From NCBI GenBank assembly GCA_009823395.1, contig CM020507.1:7935001-7999000 (forward strand): 64,000 bases of DNA. Direction: 5' to 3'. Below, piece by piece: positions 43,767 to 63,443 of the stretch (the first letter of the stretch is position 1; each line of letters starts with the position of its first letter). This stretch comes from Thamnaconus septentrionalis (taxonomy: Eukaryota; Chordata; Actinopteri; Tetraodontiformes; Monacanthidae). A program made the translations under genes and the position numbers. The notes under the pieces were generated by a model. It made no database searches and was not told where the DNA came from. It was given only the letters and a program-made list of their open reading frames with translations.

Positions 43767-44920
43767 CATCTGTTATTTAAATACATTATATACACCCATA
43801 CAAACAGTATAAAGCATTTGCCCAATCAACACTCATCTCTCACAGAGAGGCAGGTTTTGTACAATCAATCACATGATGTCAAATTGCTTGTGATTTAAAA
43901 AACCCAAATGGGGAATCTACATTTAATTGAAATTGCACAATATGTTCTCTAACGTCTAGAGATGTAAAGCCAAAATCCAAAAAAAGAATGAGAAAAAGAA
44001 AAGAAAAGAAAAACAAAACAAAACACACGACTGGACTGTAAGCATGGGCTCCCCTGTTGGACTGAATTGCAGCAAGAATGAAAATGATGTTGATGGATCC
44101 CATGTTTAAGAGTAATCATGCATGGATATAAAAACTATTTTGGGGGTCTTAAGTGTTCCTGCGGCTCAGAGATCATCCTGAGCCACAGGATGGAGGGAGG
44201 GAAGGAAGATTCATTCACAACTGGAGTTGCAGTTGTTGACCTGGTGCGATCTCTGCAGCTTCGGTGCCTACAGTACAAAAATGTGAGACGATTTTTTTTT
44301 TCTTCCCAACATTAAAGGTCTTTTTAGCATTGTGTCCTAACAACACTGTGTGCCTTCAGTGAACTCCCTCCAAAATGAGAGAAGCCCTTTCGCTCTGTCA
44401 CTTCTTCCGCATGCTCTACATTTCAGAAAGAAAGCAATAAAATGAGCGACTCTGGAAGTCCACTGTTAGTGATGTCACAAAGGGAACCGATGCTTCACCG
44501 ATAGCAGGACGCTTTGCAGATGGTCGTCAAGCCACGACCTGGGTATGTGAGCGAGGGTATGCGTGAACAAGAATTTGACAGGCTAGTTTGTTTCCTGTTA
44601 ACAACAATGCTAGCGAGGTAGAAACCTGCTGCCTGCTTGGGACATTCAAAAATCTTTTCTTCTCAGTCGTCTCATAACCTTCTTCTACTGCTGTGCTCAC
44701 ACTGGTTACACTCAGCTCATGGTACATATAGACAATCATACATGTGACACACAACCGAGTGATAAGGAATATGGAAGAAAACCAAACACACACATGCACA
44801 AACACATTCTCACACACACAAACACACACACACACACACCCCCCAGTGCTACAGCAGCCCAACAATCCGGACCAGTCCATGAGGTCAGCAGGGGGGACAG
44901 GGTGCTGCTGCTCCCCGGGG

Positions 44921-46207
44921 TTATTCCTGCGGCTGTGTCTGCGGCTGAGTTTCGTCCACGTGAGGCGGCGATGCGGTCGGAGGGGGAGGAGCCTGGTGCT
45001 CGATGTAAGGTGGCGGGAGCTCGTCAGGCTTGATTGCGAGCTGAAGTTCACAGAGCAAAAACGAAGGACGTCAAAACTGAGGGCCTTAAAAATATGGTTG
45101 GATTTGTGATTTTCATCTTCGTAAAAGCTAAACACACATCCCATAAATACAAAAGTAATGTGGTTTTCCGAGCCTTAGAACGGTTCTTGTATATTTAAGA
45201 ATACGCATAGAACAATGAGGGTCTCGCTCCTTGTTAGCTGCCATCTTGCGTCGCCATTTTTTAAGGATGCCCACCTGACAGTGCCCGAAATATGAAAAGT
45301 GCTGTCAGGCAGGCTTCCTTAAAGGTCCAGTGTGTACATTTTCTAAGGAAGCCTTTTATTTGAGGCAGCCTGTGCTGTTGTACTGCAAATATACACTTTT
45401 ATTAATGTATTTATGGGTAGTATATTAAGCTTTAAGCCAAATTTTACACACAGGACCTTTAAATACTGGGCTTCCTTAAAAAAATGTTACACACTGGACC
45501 TTTAAAACGCTCTCATCACAGCTGTGTGAGTGTGGCCTGATTGATTCAGTCACCTCGTTGTAGGCCGGCGGTGGCTCCAGGTAGACGGCGTTGTACTGCG
45601 GAGGCATGTGGGCCTCCAGGCTGTGCCGCGGCTCCCCCAGGTGGTCTTCACTGTCCTGTCGGGACAGGCTCCTCGGGAAGGGGATGAAGTATATGTTTCT
45701 GTTCTCGTCGACCTGCTGCACCTGCTCCCTCTCTATTCTCACTTTCCTGAAGCGGTAGCACACCCTGCACAGGGTCGTGGTGAACAAAACGAACAGGGCA
45801 ATGCCCAGGAAGTAGAGGATGATGCTGGGGGAGGAGGGAGGGGGAGGAGGGCGGGTGGAAGGACGACAGCGAGACAAGAAACACAGGTCAACAAAAATGA
45901 TAAAAACACACTGATGTCCTGTTAGAGAGCTGTTTAAGATAGTGTAGTGGCATCTAGTGGTAAGAACATGTACTGCTATGAAGTTCATCCCTGAAATAAT
46001 ATAATGATACATATAAATTATTATTCCTTTACAAATGATTGTAAAAATTACTAATTGGGCCTATAATTACTTTAAGAAGTAAAATTCAAATGCTGGTTCT
46101 AACCCGCCTGGAGGAACAATAAAGGCGATAAAATCAGGAGAGTTCAATGATAAGCTGGAAGACAAAAGATAAAAATATTGGTCTTACTCTAGAAAGAAAG
46201 AGTTCAT
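44921..46207 (-). CDS. Small single-pass membrane protein with PPxY motifs
   Basis: Family not recognised. Exons 46207-46188 (ATG plus 20 nt, MNSFFL), 45824-45554 and 45040-44921 join in phase and give 136 aa. Residues about 7-29 are a membrane segment (DIILYFLGIALFVLFTTTL), followed by CRVCYRFRKVR (Cys pair and basic stop-transfer), so a short outside N-terminus and a cytoplasmic tail are expected. The tail has three PPxY motifs (PPQY, PPAY, PPPY), ligands for WW domains of Nedd4-type ubiquitin ligases, plus Tyr-based YNAVYLE and a Pro-rich end. The start was chosen because it is the only ATG in a spliceable exon just before the membrane segment and gives phase 2 into exon 2. No signal peptide is needed. 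The tiny first exon is the weakest part of the model. Confidence 0.65.
45319..45505. mobile_element. TTAA-flanked MITE in the PPxY gene intron
   Basis: 187 bp starting TTAAAGGTCCAGTGTGTA and ending TTACACACTGGACCTTTAA, with GGAAGCC/GGCTTCC further in. The terminal TTAA repeats suggest piggyBac-type target duplication. A common small element type in fish. No coding sense. Confidence 0.8.
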
Positions 46208-46284
46208 TTTTCAGCCTCCCGAGAAGTGTGTGGAAATACTTTCACCGGACCGAGGTGGACCGATGAGGGGGTCAGGGTTCAAAT
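46208..46284 (-). other. 5' UTR part of the PPxY gene's start-codon exon
   Basis: Acceptor CTGCTGCAG|ATTTG at 46285 and an in-frame TGA just upstream of the ATG mark this as 5' UTR. The in-frame stop argues that the ATG at 46207 is the true start and that the frame does not extend further upstream. Confidence 0.5.
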
Positions 46285-48584
46285 CTGCAGCAGAAACACA
46301 CAGAAATCATTACCAGTCAATGGCAACGTCCTTCCTCATCTTGTGAAGAAAAAAAAAAATCCCAGCCATTTCCCCTCGCTGTTTTGTCACTTACTTTAAC
46401 CTCGCCTCTTCTTGGATCCACACCAAGAAATGACACTTTGGACCCGAGACCCATAAAGTTTTAGTCTGATACTGTTTTATAGGTCTCATAGGAGGACTCG
46501 TCTCACCATAAAAGTGTTTGTCTTGAGTTAAGCCCCTTTATGACTCGGCAGTCTTACTCTGCTTGCGACGGCTTGTTACGCACAAATCTGATCAGGACAT
46601 TTTTTCCCTGATAAGCCTGTAAACTTATCAGGTGATCGACAGGACGATTGATAAAGGAGGTTAGAGCTGCTCCCCAAAGAATAGAATGTTGTTTTTTAAC
46701 CAGCTTGGATGGTGACTTTTTCCCTCCTCATAATGACAGGGTCATTTTATCCAATCAAGTCATGGCAGTCATGGCGACCACACTGACACCAGCCAGGCTT
46801 GCTGGGAGATTATTTTAGATTACCTAAATTTTGGGGTCGCTGTTCAGTACGTTTTCAGTCCAGAGAAAAATAAAGGGTAGAAAATAACATTGGTTATCGT
46901 TATTAAAAGTGTAAACATCCAATAATGGCTTACTGGTCACAACTATCACTGATTATAGTTTGGTTGTGCTGCAGTTCGAAAAACAAAACAAAACTATAGA
47001 ATCAAGAGTACCTATTAAAAATGATGAAGATGCTCTTGCAAGATTTTCTGGTCTGTTTAGTCCAGATCATTCTATCAGAACTTTTTCACCTTTCCAAAAT
47101 TACCGACAAGTTATTTTTATTTCGGTACATTTCAGAACTTGCACTTACTTTTACTTTACTTTTAGGAGTTAAATAAGTACTTTTATCAGAGTTTTTTTTT
47201 TTTTTAACAGGTATCCGCACTTTTACTTAAGGACAGAATATGAACAGTTTTGCCACCTCTGGCTAACATGAACGTTCTTGTGAAAGGGTGCTGGGCAGGC
47301 GACCAAAGAGATATAGTCCTGTAGCAAGCTAGCCAAGCATGTTATGTCAATGATAGTGGCGCCATTCTGACTTTCACTGGGCAATCAAACAATAAAAAGG
47401 ATTTTTGAAACCATCACTGTGAGGTAGAAAAATGACAGTGTTGCTTTAAGCCTGGGGGTTATTTAAGCAAGAAATCGACTCTTAGGTCATCCAATTGTGG
47501 TGCGCTGTTGCCAAAAAGGGTGAAAATCCAAAGTGGACTGCAGCTTGTCTGAAAGCAATATGATTAACAAAACAGGGAGTGTGACTCTTGAGACTCACAT
47601 CACAACACTTCAAAGCAAACCAAGGAACCAGGACCATGGGAAGATCAAAGCTTTTGTTTGTCCAAGTCCAGCTTGTCTTTCACTTCAGCAGCAGGAAAAC
47701 CAAAAGAAGGTCAACAAAGAATCTGTTCAATCACTGCACCTTTGAGAGACGAGGGGAAGGTGTGCCACTGTGCCGCAATGAGATTAGATTAGATAAGACT
47801 TTTATCCATTTCCAACAGGGACGTTTGATATCAAAGTTCCATTGCGTCATTACGACCATCGGCTTGTCCTACTGGTTTGGCTCACAGACTGGGACTAAAA
47901 CCAACCACAGAATTTATCAAATGCAGCGCCCTCACAAAAAAAATTTGAGCTCCGCCTGGTTCTGAGGACAGAACACTAAGATTTGGATCAAAGTCCTAGA
48001 AGTCACATGGAAGCACCTTCCCAATGTACTCAATAAGCAGCCTGATGTCTGAGCTCAGAATAAAACATAAATACAGACTGTTTGAAGGATTGGCAAACAC
48101 AGTGGTTCTTATAACCTATCAAGGTTATGTCTATGTATCTATTAAGGAAACCCTTGATAAACATACTCTACATTTAACCCGTTTTACAAATTACTATTTC
48201 AACAAGACTCTACTTAACCCGCGGTCAAAATAGTCGCTCATTTTATTAATAACAGGTCCTGAAATTTAAATTTAACATTCTGTGTTTGGCCGGGCCCTCA
48301 GGCCCAGTTTTCAAACCCGACTCCAGCAAAACTCCACGCTTTATACCATGAACAGGTTCATGAAAAGAGAGAAAGTAAGCAAACAAGAGGACGAGGACAA
48401 TCGTATGGGAAGAGGTTGAGGTCAATGATCAGCGCGCACATTGGAACGGGGGCCCGAGTTTGCTGCCTGAACAAACAAAACAGGCCCAACATGTCGCACT
48501 TAGATCCCGCAGATGAATCTTGGCAGTCAATGAGGTGAAAGTTTCCGAAAAAAAGGAAGCCGAAGCTCCAGTCTCTTGCTTACC
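46285..48584. other. Probable 5' UTR intron of the PPxY gene
   Basis: No coding exon seen. A repeat-like stretch at about 47130-47275 contains ACTTTTACTTTACTTTTAGG and TTTTGCCACCTCTGG, words common at ends of fish DNA-transposon remnants. Confidence 0.35.
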
Positions 48585-48660
48585 TCCAGGTGACAGGTGG
48601 CTCTCCTCAGGTGTACGACTGGCAGGAAGGAAAACACATGGAACAGAGTTCAGCCGCTGC
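48585..48660 (-). other. Candidate non-coding first exon of the PPxY gene
   Basis: On the minus strand CACCTGTCACCTGGAG|GTAAGC is a near-consensus donor, 2.3 kb upstream of the start-codon exon. The upstream limit is unknown. Supported only by the donor and position. Confidence 0.35.
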
Positions 48661-49264
48661 TAGGGGCGTGTTTGAGCCGGAAGGGGCGTGTACAAGCGCA
48701 CAAGCGCGAGCAAAGAGCCCAAAGTTTACAGTTTACCCAGTCCCCACGGACACCACTTCCCAAATCAGAGTCCTCCGTCAGGTTACTTCCTTGTTTCGCA
48801 GGCAGGTGTTCGTGTGTGTGTGACTAAAAGCTTCACAGACATAGATTTAATATGCAAAAACCTAATGTTTAATCAGCAGAGGGTTGTGTTTTATTGGTTG
48901 GTGCCAAAGGTCCCTGCAGGTGTATTTATGGCACAGCTGGAAGCTTTAAAGTCACAGTGACTGTGCAACCCCTGGACGGGCAGGGAGGAGGAAGGATGGA
49001 GGTTTATGGATGGAGGATGAAGAGCTCCGACAATCATCTACAGGAGAAGAGGAAGGAGGGAAGACGCACGGGGCGCTTCGCAGAGGTTCCGCAGTGATTA
49101 CATGAGCGCAGTCAGTGGTGGTGATTCAGAGTTGAAGAGAAGAAGCTGCTACACTTAAAACAAGACTGCAAGGCAATTTTCTTTTTCTCCCCACTCTTTA
49201 TTTAATGGTTTTCCCACAGATCACTGGTAAAAACTCCAACTGCTGTATTTATTTCAATATTAAT

Positions 49265-49385
49265 CATAATCAGGTGGAGTGTATCCCAGCTAGCAGCCAG
49301 TTCAAAGAGAAAGACATTGGCGGGTTAGCATGAGGTGAAAATCTTCATACTGTGGGAGGAAGTTCCAGGAGAGAACCACAGTGCC
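49265..49385 (-). repeat. Worn tRNA-headed repeat body
   Basis: Words GTATCCCAGCTAGCAG, CATACTGTGGGAGGAAG and GAGAGAACCACAGTG follow the same order as the copy at 60828-61085 (TATCCCAGCTG, GGACTGTGGGAGGAAGCC, GAGAGAACCCACGC). Confidence 0.5.
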
Positions 49386-49825
49386 GCCATAGTTTGTCAT
49401 CTCCAAACAAAAACATACAAAGAACACCACCAGGAAGGATGGAAGGCTATCACATCACAGATTCTGGTCATGACACAGATGGAGAAATATTAAATCAATA
49501 GTGCAAATTCACCATCTGACCTAATTATGCAACAATATAATTCATTTTAGTTGTACTGCGCATTTGAGGAAAACAGGAAGTGCCTTTTGCAAAACACGGT
49601 TTGCCATCAAGGTTCTGCCTCAGTTTATTTCGTTCCCTGGAAGCGTGAACGCTATTTATTTTGATAAATAAGTGATCCGAGAAAACAATTTCACAGGGAA
49701 TGAACGATCAGGTAGGACGGAACATGTGACTCGTCACCTGATCAGGACCGGCGGTGCTATGACCCGTTTGCATCAACTAGCGCCCCAGGCTTCACATCAT
49801 TTATGTTCCAACTAAAAACCTGAAC

Positions 49826-49961
<136 letters not shown>

Positions 49962-50469
49962 GTTCAACAAGTCCCTCAGAGACATTTTGTGCTCTGTGAC
50001 TTGAAGTCAAAGTTTCTACATTTAAAAAAGCAATTATAAAATCCATCTTACCACCACCGACCCAAAAAAAGAAAAATCCCCAAAAAAGTTGCATTTATCA
50101 AATGGAAAAATAGTCATTTTGACCGGTTTAATGTGGCTGACATGAAAATGCGGACTGATACTGTGTTTGGCTGTTGTCAAAGTGTTCCGACAATATAGAA
50201 AATCAAGGACTTTTCATTATATTGTTGTTATGCCGCTGCTGATAATGTGCCAATCACTACAGGGCCCATGACTTGTATAAATTTCTGGTCAACCACAGTT
50301 GTGGTGCCATCTAGTGGTGGGTTTCAAATGTCTCTCTTTTTACAAACCAAGACACACTACCCTCTCAACATTTCTGCGATTTACTTTCCGATTTTAGTTT
50401 TAGCATTTGCACTGATGAAGTCCAACCTCCATCCCTTCAGATCAGAACTCGCTCTACCCGTCCTCGCCA

Positions 50470-58364
<7,895 letters not shown>

Positions 58365-58860
58365 GACGACAACGACGAGGGCCGGAACCTCCTCTCACCT
58401 GTAACACAGAGCCCACACATTGCAAGTTAAAAACAGCTAATAAGACAGCAGGCTTCGTGCGCAGGAGTACTAGTACAGTAGTACATGTCGCATTATTTTT
58501 TTTAATATTATTTATTTATTTTAATCGCACAGACGTTAAACCCTGAGCGAATAGTTGATAAAAATGGCGACCGACTTGACTGACACTTTCGCTTTCACGA
58601 GCTACATTTTACCTTTCTTTCTTTTTCTTTTTCTTTTTTTCAAACAGACGCTTTAGCCGGTCTCATTTGCAGTTCTCCGACACATTAGCTTACACCGAAT
58701 ACGCTTTAGCTTCAGCAACTTTAAATAATTAAAGAACTACTTAAAAGCGTTCAACAGCTACTGACTTACTGCGTCGTCCACCTCCTGGCGGCCCGCAGAA
58801 AGATGTGAGAATAGAAGAGAAAGCGAAACGACGGTTGCGAGGACGGGGAGTGAGGTGCAT
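58365..58860 (-). promoter_or_regulatory. erap1 5' UTR exons and promoter region
   Basis: The start-codon exon begins at 58398 (acceptor TTACAG|GTGAGAGG). An upstream donor CGACGCA|GTAAGT at 58770 marks a non-coding first exon, with transcription start probably within 58790-58880 in GC-rich sequence. No TATA box seen. Confidence 0.5.
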
Positions 58861-59208
58861 TCTGGGAGAAACCAGAGGGGCGCAGCTCCCGGTCAACACT
58901 ATAGAGATATGATTCAAAAACAACAACAACAACAACAAACAAACAAACAAACAAACGCCGTAACGGTTCCAGCTGTGTGGTTGAAAGAACGCAGCAACAG
59001 CGAGGAAACGGAAAGGAAATATTTCCTGCAAACAGGAAGTTGCTCCGACAGCTTGCAGTAATCAATTTCACCACTAGAGTGAGCCATTTGGTTGAGGTCA
59101 TCCCCGCTGCGTCCCCATGTGTTGTGTTGTGTTCTGGTACCTTCTGGTAGGTCCTAAAAATGTAGTACCATGTAGTACTACCTCCCCACCCCACCCCCGC
59201 GCCCCCAC

Positions 59209-59210
<2 letters not shown>

Positions 59211-59296
<86 letters not shown>
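59211..59296. repeat. Compound (CT)n(CA)n microsatellite
   Basis: About 24 CT units run straight into about 19 CA units, between the erap1 and naaladl1 promoters. Confidence 0.95.
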
Positions 59297-59297
<1 letters not shown>

Positions 59298-59879
59298 CAG
59301 TTTAGTGTTGTTGCAATAATTTATTCTTTTTCTCCGAAAATAACACAGGCTCCAAGAAAACCTCCCAGCTAAAATCTATTTTATTTTGCTTCCTGCTTCA
59401 CTTGACCTTCCACGTGTTTAGAAGGACATAAGAGGTGCTATGACAAGTATGACCTCTGCAGGTTGCAACAGACCCAAGTATAACATTTGGCCACTAGAGG
59501 GTAGTATTTACCCAAACTGAATCAGTGTCTGATCTTGAATTCTTTTATTTTGTAGAAATTTGAACGTCAGCATACAATCCTCTGTGTGCATGGCTGACTG
59601 ACAGGGTCCTCTTATCCCCCCCCCCCCCTCCCCATTTGTTTTTAGACAATGTCACAAATAAAGAACTTAGAAGAGCAGTGAGGTGCAGTGAGGTTCATGG
59701 GTGGTGAGACTCTGACTTTAGACTTAGAGTCACAAATTTATGAGCCACCCAAAGGGGCGTGTCCGCCATATAATTGTGATAAAACAGCCTGGCATTGAAG
59801 ACCTGGTATATTAAAAACAAACAAACAAACAAAAACAAACATCTATAAAACACACGTTTGGCAGTATTTGTTAACCCAA

Positions 59880-60055
59880 ACCATAGATGATTCAACGTTG
59901 ATTCAACCATTTTTCATCATTCATTCATTGTTGATTCAAGCTTTTTTCAATGTTGATTTAACATTTATTCAACCATTTTTTTCAACGTTGATTCCCGATG
60001 ATTCAACCATTTTACAACGTTGATTCAACCATTTTTATACATTGATTCCAGCTAA
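59880..60055. repeat. Degenerate tandem repeat, GATTCAACC / CAACGTTG units
   Basis: Seven or so imperfect copies of a unit like CAACGTTGATTCAACCATTT. The CAACGTTG core is itself palindromic, so the array can pair with itself. It lies about 0.6 kb upstream of naaladl1. Confidence 0.75.
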
Positions 60056-60371
60056 AAGAGCTAAAGTCTGTTTGCTGATGCTGTGCTGTGCTGTTTCTAT
60101 TTGTGCGGTTCTTTGGCTGCTAAGGAGAGGCGCAATTGAATGCTAGAGGATGATAAATCACTCAAAAGACCTCTCAACAATTTGTCCCCCTCACTTCTAA
60201 AATGATGGCTACGCCCCTGGTGCTAGTTGGACGTCCAGTAAGTGAAAGTGAAGTTTCAAAATATGAATATCACTTCACAAATCACATCACAAAGTAGTGG
60301 AACTTTGTGGTGGTGGTAACAACTGAGGAATGGCCTCACTCACTGGCATTTCTGCCCATTAAAAAGTTAAT

Positions 60372-60373
<2 letters not shown>

Positions 60374-60421
<48 letters not shown>
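60374..60421. repeat. (CA)n microsatellite upstream of naaladl1
   Basis: About 24 CA units ending about 180 bp before the naaladl1 start codon, so it is in the proximal promoter or 5' UTR. Confidence 0.9.
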
Positions 60422-60425
<4 letters not shown>

Positions 60426-60602
60426 ACACCCCCAAATAAAGACAGGGATAAAGTCCGTCCCATCTGCAAACATTAACAGCTGTACAATGAGCTTGTTTTT
60501 TGATTGCAATAACACCAGAGGTCTTTGAAAGAAAGCGCACAGTCAGTGAGGGCCAGAGAGAGGGTGGACATCTCATCTGAAGGTCTTGCTCCCAGGACAA
60601 CA

Positions 60603-61579
60603 ATGTTAAAGGTGTTATTGATTTCGGTGGTGTGCGGCGTTGTCTTTTTCACCGTCGGCATCCTCATCGGCCACTTTGCCATCGACAAGAAGGAATCGAT
60701 ACCGCGCTGGGTGAATGAACTAAAGAAAGATGTGGACGAGGGTTTTATTGAGAATTTCATAAATGAGGTGGACAACCGCAATATCGAAGAGAACCTGAGG
60801 TGAGTTGCCGAGAGGTAATCTGTATATTCATTCATTCATCTTCTATACCCGCTTATTCCTGTTCAGGGTCACGGGGGTCTGCTGGAGCCTATCCCAGCTG
60901 TCTTAGTTCATCGCATAGAAACAAACAACCATTCACACTCACATGCACACCTACGGACAATTTAGTATGTTCAATTGACCTCACATGCATGTTTTTTTTG
61001 GACTGTGGGAGGAAGCCGGAGAACCCGGAGAGAACCCACGCAGACACGGGGAGAACATGCAAACTCCACACAGGGGTCTTAAGATTGATATGCATCATGA
61101 CAGATTTTGAGATTACATCCGAATCAAACTCTGCCTACAGGGAGCTGACGAAGAAGCCTCACATGGCCACCTCTGTAGGAGATGAGGAGACTGTGGATTT
61201 GATGCTGAAAAGATGGCAGGATGCAGAGACGGGCCTGGACCACGCATTCAGGGAGGATTACATGGTCTACCTGTCCTTCCCCGACCCCAACAACCCCAAT
61301 AAGGTCACCGTGGGTGAGTCCACCTGGCCCCGATTACAATTGGGCGTTACTGTCAACACATGGGTGTAAATGTTGAGATGCGCTGATGAATTTTTCCTCT
61401 CAGGTGGAAAATGCATCAATTTAGGGTTGCAACAGAGATCGCATTGTGGCATGCTCTGTGGGATTTATTTAACAGCTAAATTAGTTTTACTTTCTTAAAT
61501 GATGAAAGGTCTTACAAATTTGGCCATAGTTAACCTGTATTTGGGTAAAAAAAATTTTTTACCGTTCAACGTTCAACAG

Positions 61580-61611
<32 letters not shown>

Positions 61612-61629
61612 ATTCATATATATATTTTA

Positions 61630-61682
<53 letters not shown>

Positions 61683-63347
61683 TCAAATATATCATTTTTT
61701 TCAGTCAACACATCTGATGCGGTGCTGTATACCATTCGAGAGAGAGAGAAGAATTACACTGATGACCAAAATGACCCTGACGTGGTTCAGCCGTACGCTG
61801 CATATTCTCCTCCAGGAAATGTAAAGGTAAAGTGCTGCATCACAACCACCAACCATATACAGAAGCTGGGGATTTCGGTATCTGTAAAAATTTGCCCCAA
61901 CAGGAGTCAGTCTGCACCCAAATACCCTCGCACATAATGAAAACTTATTTTATGAAGCCATAAACAATATGACATGGTTGTTACACAAGATGGGCCTAAA
62001 GCCTCTTATCCCTGAGGACCCCTCGACCTTTTGCATCCTCTGGAAGAGATAAGACACACTGAGCAATTGTTTGTGCAGTCAGTGTCCGCGGAACAGGGAG
62101 TGACTTTTCCTCTGGTGTGTGGCTGTATGCACAGATAACTGGTTTATGTGGACACTGAAGGTATGCCACGATTGGTGATATCTGTGAAGTGAAGTCATCA
62201 AAGAGGGTTGGAGGCCACGGGAAATAACCCGTCAATAATCAGGAGGGTTCCTCCCCAGTCTTGATTATTACTCAATACCAATGTAAATTTCCTTAACATG
62301 CATTGGCCTATAATAACCTTACAGTATTTAATGGAATGCAACGTTGTAACTATTTGGCATCTGAGCTAGTAACATCACATTTTATTCATTCTTCTGTGAG
62401 GTGTAAAACCGGTCCATTTCCCTATTTGTGAATAATATACATTTAAAAAAAAAATAATAATAATTTTTTAGTGACCATTAGTGGCAATAGTGACAAGTGA
62501 CCAGACCCCCCTGTATTTCGCACACTGGTAATAAAAATAGAATAAAAATCAATGTTGGATATTTTGTGCCTTAAAAACATTTCCCCATTACCAAAAACAT
62601 CAACAACAAAAAAAACACCCGCATTTGGCACGTAGTAATATTTGACATTTTGGCAAACGAACGAAAGTATCACATCATTTCCTCCAAACGTACATTGATT
62701 AGATGACTACAGCGCTCAACTGCCTGATGTTTTAAAATGCTTTTAGGGAAAACTGGTGTACGCCAACCAAGGGAAGCCGAGTGACTACGCGCACCTGAAC
62801 GCCACGGTGAACCTCAGAGGAACCATCGCCATCACCAGATACGGTGGAACAGGAAGAGCCGCAAAAGTGAGCTCAACGCTTTGTCTCCTCCAACATCCTG
62901 TCTCAGACGAGACGAGGTGTCGTCATAATCCGCCCCCGAGATGCAAAGGTTGCTCCGAGAAATATGGTCCAATAAAGTCCATCAAAGATAGAACATTAAA
63001 TCTCTAGATAATAGATTTTATTGATAAGATATGAGGTTGCAAAAACAAACATGTTGTAAAACCACAATGCAATCTTAGATCTTCATATCACTCTAAGAAG
63101 TTAAAGAAAAACATATAAAGGTTAAATTAACTTGGAATGATCTAATAGCCCTGAACCAATCTCATAATTTATTATTAAATCCTAAAATTGCATGAGCACA
63201 ACGTAGCAATAATAATTTTTTTTCAATGTCTTTCATTGCTGTTTTAGTCCAGAAAGCCCAGGGGTAAAAAATATTCTTCTTCTTCTTCTTCTTCTTCTTC
63301 TTCTTCTTCTTCTTCTTCTTCTTCTTCTTCTTCTTCTTCTTCTTCTT

Positions 63348-63378
<31 letters not shown>

Positions 63379-63412
63379 TCTTCTTCTTCTTCTTCTTCTT
63401 CTTCTTCTTCTT

Positions 63413-63443
<31 letters not shown>

